In this document: positions 1-6,839 of the stretch, piece by piece
Numbering within the stretch: the first letter of the stretch is position 1
Layout of the letters: the number at the start of each line of letters is the position of its first letter
DNA from: Opitutaceae bacterium UBA3033
GTDB taxonomy: Bacteria; Verrucomicrobiota; Verrucomicrobiia; Opitutales; Opitutaceae
NCBI GenBank assembly: GCA_002367815.1
Contig: DFDG01000097.1
Span: 1 to 6,839 of the forward strand
DNA: 6,839 nt
Direction of reading: 5' to 3'
Notes under the pieces: generated by a model
Seen by the model: only the letters and a program-made list of their open reading frames with translations
Databases searched by the model: none
What the model was told of the DNA's origin: nothing
Translations under genes and position numbers: made by a program

Positions 1-633
1 AGTTTACCCTTACATTTTTTGATGTTGCTGGCCATCTGGGTGGTGATTGCCCGCTGGATTCGTTGGCGGCATATTTGGACGGTAACCAGTGGCGCTGCTC
101 TGTTGGCACTTTTTATTCAAGGACTGCCCATGATGGCCAAGCGGGCCTACGAGAAAGACTATACTCCAGGAGTGGAAATGGCTTGGCGGGCCGAGTTCCT
201 CCATCGCTTCCCGGCTCGGGATTACCTGTTCATTGACCAGGACTCGGTTTTTTGGATCACGCAGCAAATTCCAGCGACACCGATCAAGCAGGCTCAGAAA
301 CGAAAAGAAGGTCTGATTTATCACCTGCGCAATCACAGTTTTTCGGCCATGTATGTTTTCCAACGTTTCAGGGTGGATGATCAAACCGGGTCTCTATTGC
401 TGGATTCCAATGATGATTTGGGGGCCGGGTTTGAGCTTGAACCGTTCTGGGAAAAACGCATCGCCACTTTGTTGATTGGTCGAATCAGCCGCATCACGGA
501 GATTCATGATAATGGGGAGATTGCGCTTGCGACTGAATATGCCGAACCGTCGACCGGGCCGAATCGCACCGAGGAGCAATTACAAAAAGCCAAGCAGCTT
601 TATCTGGAGAACTGGATCAAGCAGTTGCCCTGA
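1..633 (+). CDS. C-terminal part of a GT-C-like membrane glycosyltransferase (5'-truncated by window edge)
   Basis: The reading frame is open from base 1 and ends at TGA 631-633, so only the last 210 residues are visible and the true start lies to the left; the ATG at 19 is internal. Residues 1-16 and about 24-42 are hydrophobic and look like the last two membrane segments. The remaining ~165 residues are soluble, presumably extracytoplasmic. The fragment aligns end to end with the C-terminal third of the next gene: its first residues (SLP) match S425-L426-P427 there. A soluble block at residues 106-168 shares about 25 of 63 positions by hand alignment, including Y-H-L, L-E-P and R-I-S-R. It is therefore a tandem paralogue, and roughly 420 residues are probably missing upstream. 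The charged tail after residue 168 has no counterpart next door. The enzymatic role is inferred from the paralogue only, since the catalytic loop is not in view. It is probably co-transcribed with the three genes downstream. Confidence 0.85.
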   Translation, partial: SLPLHFLMLLAIWVVIARWIRWRHIWTVTSGAALLALFIQGLPMMAKRAYEKDYTPGVEMAWRAEFLHRFPARDYLFIDQDSVFWITQQIPATPIKQAQKRKEGLIYHLRNHSFSAMYVFQRFRVDDQTGSLLLDSNDDLGAGFELEPFWEKRIATLLIGRISRITEIHDNGEIALATEYAEPSTGPNRTEEQLQKAKQLYLENWIKQLP

Positions 634-635
634 TC

Positions 636-2519
636 ATGCAAGGAATGAGTGAGACGAATCATCCGTCGCCCCGTTCTGATCAGCCTAAACGGTTTCCCCT
701 GCGGTTGGCCTTGTTCGGTGCGGTGTCCGTGGTGTCTGTGGCTTTTGGTTTTCTGGCTTTCAGTGTGAATGACTCACGCATTTTGGTGCAACGTTACGGC
801 TATTATTCGATCGCGATCACATTTGCTTGGGCGCTGGTTGCGATGAGTCGGGTGGTGCCGGAGTGGGTGCGGAACTGGCCCCGGTTGAGTCGAAAAGAAT
901 TAATTACTTTGGTCATGACCATCGTGGGCCTCACGGCGGTTGCATTGATGACCGTGCCCTACACCTACAAAGTGCTTTATGATGAGTTTGTGCTCCAGGC
1001 CACCACATGGGTTTTGCATGAATCCCGCGAAGTCGGCGCCATCGTTTTGGGCTACGAGATCGAAGGGACCTTCTCGACCATGCAAACCTACTTGGATAAA
1101 CGTCCCTTCTTTTTCGCGTTTCTCGTTTCCTTGATCCACGACCTGACTGGATATCGGGAGGCCAATGCCTTTTTCCTCAACACTGCGCTGATGCCGGTCG
1201 CCCTTGGTTTTGTTTATTTGCTGGCTCGGCGCTTGGTTGAACATTTGGCGGCGATGGCGACCTTATGCGGGTTTGGGGCGCTTTCACTTTTGGCTATTCA
1301 AGCCACGGGAGCCGGGATGGAGATGTTGAACCTCGTCATGCTGTTGCTTGTGATACACTTGGCTCTCTGGTATCTCGATCACCCGGATGAGTCGCGCTTG
1401 GCCGCTTTGGTGCTCGCTGCAGTTTTACTCGCACAGTCCCGATATGAATCGAGTTTGTATGTCGCCCCGGTAGCCTTGTTGGTGCTTGAAGGGTGGCGTC
1501 GAAAAGGGGCGTTGATTCTTCCTGCGGCCGCGGTGCTCGCACCCGCCCTGCTGATTCCGTATGCCCTGCATAACACCTATCTTTCGGGCACGCCTTTGAT
1601 GTGGGAATTGAGAGAAGGTGAGGCCTCACGATTCAGTATTGTTTATCTGGCAGATAATCTCGTGCATGCCGCGCAGTTTTTCTTTAATTTTTCCGGCAAA
1701 CTTACGAACTCTTGGTGGTTGGGAGTAGCCGGGTTCCCGGCGTTGATTTGGGCGATCTGGATTGTGGGAAAAAATGTTCGGCAATGGCGGGTGGCTTCAC
1801 CGACGAGCTTGGGCGTATCCGTTTTTGGCGCGGCCATCATCGCCAATCTGGGCTTGCTCATGTTATATTATTGGGGGCAATTGGATGACGCAATTGTCTC
1901 CCGTTTGAGTCTCCCGTTCACGGTGTTATTGGCCTTATCAATTGGTTGGGCGGTAACCCAATTTCCGAAAAAGTGGCACCGGTCGGTCGCGCTGTTCGCC
2001 ATTGGGGGTGCATTGTTCTCATATTGGGTTTCTGGTCTGGTGGGGAACGCCATGCATTGGACATTGAATCAGCAGGCGCGGGAGATCGCATGGGAGATTG
2101 ATACGGTGGAGGCGGCAGTTGCCCGTGCTCCGGGTGCGCGTTTGATCCTGACCAACAAATCGGCCTTGATCTGGTTGGCCAAGCATTCCGATCTGATCCA
2201 GATCGTGCGGGCACGGGCGCGGGGAGAAGCGATTGGCTACCATCTCGACCAGCACACCTTTAAGGAGATTCTCGTGATGCAGACCTATCGACCGGTGGGG
2301 CCGGAAGGTGGATTTCAATTGGATCCTCTGGATCGTTTGCCGGATAATTTTCTATTGGAACCCGTCATCGAACGACGGTTCGGCTCTCATATTTCGCGTA
2401 TCAGTCGGGTTAAGGAAATCCTCCCCGTTGAAAAGCCGGTGGAAACGGATGCATCATCTGCAGAACTGATTTCAAAGTCGGAGAGCATGGGATCTGCGAC
2501 TGACACCACAGAGTTGTGA
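636..2519 (+). CDS. GT-C-type integral membrane glycosyltransferase, PMT/GT39-like, with C-terminal soluble domain
   Basis: This 627-residue protein is very hydrophobic over residues ~21-470. Membrane segments are apparent near 22-44, 54-71, 90-109, 183-198, 205-221, 229-246, 256-266, 274-286, 293-311, 363-377, 393-411 and 428-465. The loop after the third segment carries Y-D116-E117-F, the position where GT-C enzymes of the PMT/ArnT type keep an acidic catalytic or metal-binding motif. It is followed by K155-R156-P157 and L-L-A-R-R-L (195-200), also typical of that fold. From these I infer transfer of a sugar from a polyprenyl-phosphate donor outside the membrane; donor and acceptor are unknown. 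Residues ~480-595 form a soluble domain shared with the upstream paralogue, and 596-627 is a Ser/Thr/Glu-rich tail. The start ATG lies 2 bases after the previous stop and has no clear Shine-Dalgarno, which suggests translational coupling. ATG 645 is an alternative start, but AGGA abuts it too closely to be a good site. Confidence 0.87.
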   Translation: MQGMSETNHPSPRSDQPKRFPLRLALFGAVSVVSVAFGFLAFSVNDSRILVQRYGYYSIAITFAWALVAMSRVVPEWVRNWPRLSRKELITLVMTIVGLTAVALMTVPYTYKVLYDEFVLQATTWVLHESREVGAIVLGYEIEGTFSTMQTYLDKRPFFFAFLVSLIHDLTGYREANAFFLNTALMPVALGFVYLLARRLVEHLAAMATLCGFGALSLLAIQATGAGMEMLNLVMLLLVIHLALWYLDHPDESRLAALVLAAVLLAQSRYESSLYVAPVALLVLEGWRRKGALILPAAAVLAPALLIPYALHNTYLSGTPLMWELREGEASRFSIVYLADNLVHAAQFFFNFSGKLTNSWWLGVAGFPALIWAIWIVGKNVRQWRVASPTSLGVSVFGAAIIANLGLLMLYYWGQLDDAIVSRLSLPFTVLLALSIGWAVTQFPKKWHRSVALFAIGGALFSYWVSGLVGNAMHWTLNQQAREIAWEIDTVEAAVARAPGARLILTNKSALIWLAKHSDLIQIVRARARGEAIGYHLDQHTFKEILVMQTYRPVGPEGGFQLDPLDRLPDNFLLEPVIERRFGSHISRISRVKEILPVEKPVETDASSAELISKSESMGSATDTTEL

Positions 2520-2523
2520 GGGA
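2518..2523 (+). promoter_or_regulatory. Shine-Dalgarno-like site supporting the start at 2534
   Basis: GAGGGA overlaps the stop codon of the preceding gene and lies 10 bases before ATG 2534. The spacing is at the long end of normal but favours ATG 2534 over GTG 2516, for which no purine-rich site is evident. Its position at the upstream gene's end would couple translation of the two genes. Confidence 0.45.
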
Positions 2524-2533
2524 TGAAACCTCG

Positions 2534-3793
2534 ATGACCGATGCGCAGAACATGGAAGAGGTAAAACCTACGCGACCTTGGCGTTACCGATTGATCTTCG
2601 TCGTCGTGATCTTGGGGCTTCATGGGTTGTTCGCTTTCATACCCCAATTACTCGAAGCATTTGGCGTGGCGAAACTGGATATCTGGTTTCGTGATACCTA
2701 TGCCATGCTGGCGGCAAGTGATTCGGCACAGGCCGGGTTCGACCCGTTTGTCGAAAATCTCTATGATTTGATCCAGGAGCGCCACATCTATTCTGACTGG
2801 TGGTATGCGCTGGGGAAGTTGGGCTTGGACAGATCTGATCATATCGGGGTGGGCTTGGCCGTGGTGGTGCTATTTTGGTTGGCGGTATTGGCGGTGTTGC
2901 CCCTCCGAACGGCACGGGAGCTGGTTTGGTCATTGGCGCTGTGCGCGTCACCACCGATTTGGTTGGCAGTCAATCGGGCCAATCCTGATTTGCTGCTTTT
3001 TGCACTCATGACCCTTACCGTGCTGATGCTGATGCAGACTGAGCGAAAGGTGCGGATCATGGCCGCGGTGCCTCTGGCGCTGGCGACCGGTCTTAAATTT
3101 TTCCCGTTATTGGGCGGGGTCGTATTGTTATGCCCGGCCAAAACTCGACGGGAGAATTGGGCGAAGGGAGCAGTTGTCGTTATCCTGTTGGGTCTCCTAG
3201 TGTGGTCATTACGGGCCGGCGTGGAAAATTATCTTAGTGTGTCGTGGCTGGCGCGGGGCCAATTCACTTTCGGCGCAGCAGCTGTTCCCCTGAAGTTTGG
3301 TCTCGATGAATTCTACTGGATATGGGCCGGCCGCATCATTGGATTGGGTTTGGTGGTTTGGGCCCTGGTTCGACCGTCGCACCTGGGGGAGCTTCGGACA
3401 GAAACGGAGAGAAAAGATCGCTTGTTCGCTTTGATGGGAGTGGCAGTGGTGGCGGAAAATTTTTTTCTGACGGTGGGTTTTCTCTACAAAATATTATTTG
3501 CCATTTGGGTATTACCCGAGTGCCTCAACTTGGCCGCAGGCAAGTCGAGGTTTGCTTTGCCGGCCAGACTCACCGTGGGCTGTCTTGTGGCTCTGGTATG
3601 GGTCATGCCCTTGGCTTCTGCAGGCTCTCCACTGTGGCTTGATTGGTTGGGTTCCGCGACGGAGGCACCCGTTCGCCGCGGAGTTTCAATCGTGGCGGAT
3701 TTGTTGGCTTGGGGTGTAATGGTGCCATTGGTGTTAATGTTTGGAGCCAGCCTTCGGGCTTGCTGGGTGCGAGGTGAAAAATGGGTATCGTAA
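2534..3793 (+). CDS. GT87/DUF2029-like polytopic membrane glycosyltransferase (first of a tandem pair)
   Basis: From ATG 2534 the product has 419 residues and about ten membrane segments (first at ~19-40, last at ~385-405). The pattern fits GT87/DUF2029 (PimE-like) proteins. An acidic residue, D54, sits in the first extracytoplasmic loop (W-F-R-D-T-Y). A loop H-I-Y-S-D-W-W (84-90) follows, then A-S-P-P (138-141), N-R-A-N-P-D (147-152) and the L-K-F-F-P motif (187-191). Members of this family are mannosyl- or arabinosyl-type transferases using polyprenyl-phosphate sugars; D54 as catalytic residue is inferred by analogy with the loop aspartate of PimE. The next gene is a clear paralogue over residues ~50-200. 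I chose ATG 2534 because GAGGGA lies 10 bases upstream. GTG 2516, which overlaps the previous stop by 4 bases and adds 6 residues, is possible. The sugar and acceptor cannot be told from sequence. Confidence 0.85.
   Translation: MTDAQNMEEVKPTRPWRYRLIFVVVILGLHGLFAFIPQLLEAFGVAKLDIWFRDTYAMLAASDSAQAGFDPFVENLYDLIQERHIYSDWWYALGKLGLDRSDHIGVGLAVVVLFWLAVLAVLPLRTARELVWSLALCASPPIWLAVNRANPDLLLFALMTLTVLMLMQTERKVRIMAAVPLALATGLKFFPLLGGVVLLCPAKTRRENWAKGAVVVILLGLLVWSLRAGVENYLSVSWLARGQFTFGAAAVPLKFGLDEFYWIWAGRIIGLGLVVWALVRPSHLGELRTETERKDRLFALMGVAVVAENFFLTVGFLYKILFAIWVLPECLNLAAGKSRFALPARLTVGCLVALVWVMPLASAGSPLWLDWLGSATEAPVRRGVSIVADLLAWGVMVPLVLMFGASLRACWVRGEKWVS
3771..3776 (+). promoter_or_regulatory. Shine-Dalgarno site for the overlapping gene starting at 3781
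   Basis: GAGGTG followed by four A residues precedes ATG 3781. This is a strong ribosome binding site lying inside the last codons of the upstream gene. It fixes the start of the downstream gene within the upstream reading frame and explains the 13-base overlap. Confidence 0.65.
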
Positions 3794-5028
3794 ATCAAAG
3801 TAATTTCAATTGGCGTAGAGTTCGCTGGTTGTTGATGGTCGCGGGTATCGTGTTGGCTGTTTTTGGTTGGGGGGTCACGCAGCCGGGGTTGTTTAAGGTC
3901 TTAGGAGTCAACACGCTCAATCCGATTTTTTCCGATTTAATTGCCATTCTGGCGGCGGGCGAAGCGCAGGTGGCCGGTTTGGATGTGTATGCCAACAATC
4001 CCCTGGATCCTTTGAACCGGCCCCATGTGTATGGCCCGTGGTGGTTGGGGCTGGGCTATTTGGGTTTGGTGAGAGCTGATGCATGGTGGCTGGGTCTGTT
4101 GCTTCTGGGAGGATTTATTTTGGTGGCGGTGTTGGTGTTGAACCCGCGCGATACCCGCTCAACTGCAATAGCGGTTTTCCTGCTGGCGTCGCCTCCTGTC
4201 CTTCTAGCGATGGAGCGCGGCAACAATGATCTGGTGATATTTTTGCTGCTCGCGGCTGCGGTTTGGTTGGCCATGCGCCCGGCTAGGTTTGCCGCGTGGT
4301 TGGCTGGTGGATTGCTGGTGCTGGCTGCGGCTCTCAAACTTTATCCCTTGGTGGCGCTGCCATCCTTGGCCGCTGCCCCGGCGACCCGGAAACGGGTGCT
4401 TTTGATTGTCGGCACCACGACCGTTGTTTGTGCCATTGTCGGACTGAGTTCCTTGGCAGTTTATCAGAAGGTCGTAGCGATGGCCCCAGAGCCGCTGACG
4501 ATCTTTGGTTACGGTGGAAAATTAACCTATTACATGCTGCTGACGATAACCGATTACCGCGGATGGATAATGGCTGGCGGACTGCCCCTCACGATACTTA
4601 CCCTCTGGGGTTGCTGGCAATGGCGTCGGCAATTTTGGTCTTTGTTGCCGATGACTGGATTCACGACAGGTTGCTACTTGGCGGGAGCGTTGTGTTGGGG
4701 GTTGTGCTATGTCAGTACGATTAGTTTCCCCTACCGGATGGTTTTGTTGCTATTACCCGCACGCTTGTGGTTGCAGGTCAGAACTGAAATCGAATTCAAT
4801 CCGGTAATTCGAATGCAATGGATTGTGACTGTGTTACTTTTTTGGACTCCTTTCACGAAGGAACACCTGCTTGTATTAAACGTTAATGAAATCGCTTTTA
4901 CCGGATCGCCTCTGGCTTGGGCGGTTTTGGGGGCGGAGCAAGCCTTCGCGTTTTCGATCAGCGCGACATTGGGTCTCGCGATGCTCGGTTGGCTGTGGCG
5001 CCGTTTTAGCGCTGAAGTTGAGATTTAG
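3781..5028 (+). CDS. GT87/DUF2029-like polytopic membrane glycosyltransferase (second of a tandem pair)
   Basis: The product has 415 residues and about ten membrane segments (first at ~15-33, last at ~388-406). It repeats the layout of the preceding gene: S-D52 in the first external loop, H-V-Y-G-P-W-W (82-88), A-S-P-P (136-139), E-R-G-N-N-D (145-150) and L-K-L-Y-P (185-189). The last is the more canonical form of the GT87/DUF2029 motif. F316-x-Y318-R319 matches F-x-Y-K near the same position in the paralogue. The two are best aligned over the N-terminal half and diverge in the C-terminal half, where acceptor choice might be set (inference). The predicted role is transfer of a sugar from a polyprenyl-phosphate donor on the external face of the inner membrane. 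The start is well supported by GAGGTG 4 bases upstream, and the gene overlaps its upstream neighbour by 13 bases. It ends with TAG, interleaved with the stop of the opposing gene. Confidence 0.87.
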   Translation: MGIVNQSNFNWRRVRWLLMVAGIVLAVFGWGVTQPGLFKVLGVNTLNPIFSDLIAILAAGEAQVAGLDVYANNPLDPLNRPHVYGPWWLGLGYLGLVRADAWWLGLLLLGGFILVAVLVLNPRDTRSTAIAVFLLASPPVLLAMERGNNDLVIFLLLAAAVWLAMRPARFAAWLAGGLLVLAAALKLYPLVALPSLAAAPATRKRVLLIVGTTTVVCAIVGLSSLAVYQKVVAMAPEPLTIFGYGGKLTYYMLLTITDYRGWIMAGGLPLTILTLWGCWQWRRQFWSLLPMTGFTTGCYLAGALCWGLCYVSTISFPYRMVLLLLPARLWLQVRTEIEFNPVIRMQWIVTVLLFWTPFTKEHLLVLNVNEIAFTGSPLAWAVLGAEQAFAFSISATLGLAMLGWLWRRFSAEVEI

Positions 5029-6839
5029 GGTTGGAATTCCCGCGTGGAATCCCAAGATGCGTTGAGCGCGATATCAATTTCCTCCTCGCTGAGCCTAAAT
5101 ACGAAAATCGTATTACCGACGAGGGCATCGGGTTGCCTATATTTGAGAAAATGACACAGGCGACCGAAACGCAATTGCTCAAACATCTCCAAGTGTTGCG
5201 GCAGAGTTTTCGGTGAGATAGTTTGCTGTTCAATTTCGCCCGCCAATTTCTGGTAAGCCGTCTCATATACGGCGGACCACGGACCAGTCACTTGGGTATA
5301 GACGCGGTGCAGCATAGTGGCACTTATACAATAAATGCCTGCGGTGAGAGTGGGCAGCAATATCCGAGGGGAGTAGTTGAAATACATATCCCCTATGCGC
5401 GTGGCCTTGATATCAAAGCGCTGAGGATCGTCCGACCCGAAGTAAGAAAGGAATACCGGTTTGTCCTGTCGGTTGGCTTGCAACCAGACCTGCAGGTCGG
5501 GGAGTCCTTGACCCCAGTCCAAAGTGCTATCCACGTAGTAGCGGTGTCCTTCACTGGGCCCCCCCACAATGGCATTAAAATAGGTGAGGTAATGCGGGCG
5601 CACCCGCCAGGATTCCAACGCATGCCAGGCCAAGAGACAGCAGGCCGAGATCATCCAGAAGCGGGAACGATTACGGGGTGTGTGGTTGCCGATCATCCCC
5701 ACCATGACATAGAGTGCAGGATAGATCGGTAGTAGGTGCCGGTGTCCAATGTTGAGGTGACTGGTGATGGCAAACAACCAGTAGACCCCGACAAATATCA
5801 GCAGGGGAGTTAGCCGGTATATCCATCTGGTTCTGAGAGCCAGTTTGGACCGAGCGCACACGATGAAGGTAAGCACAAACAACAGGAGCGCGGGCAAAGT
5901 GGTTTTGAGCATGAATGCCACGGGAAAAAATTCCCACCATCCGGTCATGCGATATTCACCACCGAAATAGGCTGACCGGCCCCGGGAGTGATAATCCGTG
6001 AAAGCGAGACCGTAGAGATAAGCTTCGGGCAGCAGTTCATGGTTCCGGGCCCAGCCCACGAATTTCTGCACCGGACCGGCATGAAATTGTTCGGTTGCGG
6101 GAGACGCTACACCGTCGGGGTTTGAAGTGACTTCACGAGGTTGCTCGAGCATCACCACGGACCATGGTCTGGAAAAACTTTGGTCTGGGTCCAGGCTCGC
6201 GCTATAGCGGAAACCAAAAGCAGCCCAGATTAGTCCGATAGACAGGGCTGCGGCTGCAATCCCGCTACCCAGTATGGCTGGAAAACATCGGGTCCCCACG
6301 AGTCGTCCGCGATGGCGGCCGAATTGCCAGCGCAAGGGGGTGGGGCGCAGACATCTTACGATCAGAATCAATAGCGCGATCGGAGCGAATAGCGCCGCCG
6401 AGAATTTCGCGAGCGCCAAGAACCCCATGGCAAAACCGGCGGCGATTACCCGGCCCACGGTGAGGCGATGGCAAAGCCGCCACCAAGTTGCCAATGCCAG
6501 CATAAAACCAAGTGTTACGGCGATGTCGGAAGTAATCAGTGCGCTGTGCGCGAGCAGATGAGGGCAGAATACGGCGAAGCCCAACGACAGCAAACCACCG
6601 GTAGCGCCAAATAATGCTCGTGACCAGCAATAGACCACCGCGACCAGAGCAATACCGAACAGTAAAATCATGCCCCTGCTTTTTAGGAGGAGGGCTTGAA
6701 CATCATTGTGAGCATGGAAAAATATCTCCCGCCCGAACCACCAAACATCTGCATTCGCCCAAACTTTTCCTTCCCACGCAGGGGCATTGATTTCCCCGGC
6801 CAACAAGGGCAAAGCGGCCCAGCGTTGGGGCAGATTGCC
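5025..6839 (-). CDS. PMT_2/ArnT-like membrane glycosyltransferase (N-terminus cut by window edge)
   Basis: The frame runs open from the right edge to TAA at 5027-5025, giving 604 visible residues. The TTG at 6812 is a possible start only on paper: residues before it (G-N-L-P-Q-R-W-A-A) continue the family's N-terminal pattern that precedes A-L-P-L-L, so the true start is beyond the window. Family features (visible numbering) are L-A-H-S-A-L-I-T-S-D105, L-A-K145-F-S-A, Y-F-G-G-E-Y followed by G-W-W-E-F-F-P (291-306), L-N-I-G-H-R-H-L-L-P-I-Y-P (362-374), and V-G-G-P with V-D-S-T-L-D-W-G-Q (426-444). These mark a GT-C group of PMT_2-like proteins that I know mainly from planctomycetes, verrucomicrobia and acidobacteria. 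Membrane segments cover roughly residues 55-405, and the last ~190 residues form a soluble, presumably extracytoplasmic domain. The N-terminal Asp-Glu catalytic loop would lie just outside the window and cannot be checked. Substrate is unknown. It is transcribed towards the four-gene run, so it is not in that operon. Confidence 0.88.
   Translation of the reverse strand, partial: GNLPQRWAALPLLAGEINAPAWEGKVWANADVWWFGREIFFHAHNDVQALLLKSRGMILLFGIALVAVVYCWSRALFGATGGLLSLGFAVFCPHLLAHSALITSDIAVTLGFMLALATWWRLCHRLTVGRVIAAGFAMGFLALAKFSAALFAPIALLILIVRCLRPTPLRWQFGRHRGRLVGTRCFPAILGSGIAAAALSIGLIWAAFGFRYSASLDPDQSFSRPWSVVMLEQPREVTSNPDGVASPATEQFHAGPVQKFVGWARNHELLPEAYLYGLAFTDYHSRGRSAYFGGEYRMTGWWEFFPVAFMLKTTLPALLLFVLTFIVCARSKLALRTRWIYRLTPLLIFVGVYWLFAITSHLNIGHRHLLPIYPALYVMVGMIGNHTPRNRSRFWMISACCLLAWHALESWRVRPHYLTYFNAIVGGPSEGHRYYVDSTLDWGQGLPDLQVWLQANRQDKPVFLSYFGSDDPQRFDIKATRIGDMYFNYSPRILLPTLTAGIYCISATMLHRVYTQVTGPWSAVYETAYQKLAGEIEQQTISPKTLPQHLEMFEQLRFGRLCHFLKYRQPDALVGNTIFVFRLSEEEIDIALNASWDSTREFQP

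Noticed and set aside
2310..2345. Repeated GGATC words in gene 2
   Set aside because: Short words within coding sequence with no regular spacing or pairing potential.
4296..4724. Open frame of 142 codons on the + strand
   Set aside because: It is embedded in the well-supported GT87-like gene in another frame and its product has no coherent membrane pattern or motif.
4998..5012. GCGC-loop-GCGC hairpin near the end of gene 4 as a terminator
   Set aside because: The stem is only about 4-5 base pairs, lies within coding sequence, and is not followed by a T run.
5032..5053. Short direct repeat TGGAATTCCC / TGGAATCCC
   Set aside because: It is too short and imperfect, and falls within the coding end of the opposing gene; probably chance.
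5223..5732. Open frame of 169 codons on the + strand
   Set aside because: It lies wholly inside the opposing glycosyltransferase gene, whose family motifs are clear; the + strand product shows no recognisable domain and is a shadow frame.
6786..6812. TTG at 6812 as true start of the right-hand gene
   Set aside because: The frame stays open to the window edge, the residues before TTG fit the family, and the N-terminal catalytic loop expected of the family would otherwise be missing.

Overview
The window is almost wall-to-wall coding DNA for large polytopic membrane proteins. It holds five genes, two of them cut by the window edges, with no intergenic gap longer than about 15 bases. All five look like GT-C-type (integral membrane, lipid-phosphate-sugar-dependent) glycosyltransferases or close relatives. 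No RNA gene, mobile element, CRISPR array, long repeat or convincing terminator is visible. DNA composition is moderately GC-rich and even across the window, with no sign of recent transfer. The organism is a bacterium. The right-hand gene belongs to a GT-C subfamily that I associate with the Planctomycetes-Verrucomicrobia-Chlamydiae group and acidobacteria, so a verrucomicrobial-type genome is my tentative guess; nothing here proves it.

Layout. On the + strand there is a tightly packed run of four genes. The first is the 3' part of a gene that enters from the left edge (1-633). Two bases later comes its full-length paralogue (636-2519), a 627-residue protein with a GT39/PMT-like first loop (Asp-Glu motif) and a C-terminal soluble domain. 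Next is a GT87/DUF2029-like protein (best start 2534, end 3793), and then its paralogue (3781-5028), which overlaps it by 13 bases. The arrangement is therefore A-A'-B-B', two neighbouring tandem paralogue pairs. On the - strand, converging on this run, is a fifth gene (6839 down to 5025). It encodes a PMT_2/ArnT-like membrane glycosyltransferase that is open at the right edge. Its stop codon interleaves with that of the fourth gene (4-base overlap).

How they may work together. GT-C enzymes use polyprenyl-phosphate sugars on the outer face of the cytoplasmic membrane and transfer sugar to lipid, glycan or protein acceptors. The four + strand genes are spaced as one translationally coupled operon. 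A reasonable inference is that they add or modify sugars on one surface glycan or lipid, with each paralogue pair perhaps handling successive or alternative residues. No soluble nucleotide-sugar enzyme, flippase or polyprenyl-phosphate sugar synthase lies in the window, so donor and acceptor cannot be named.
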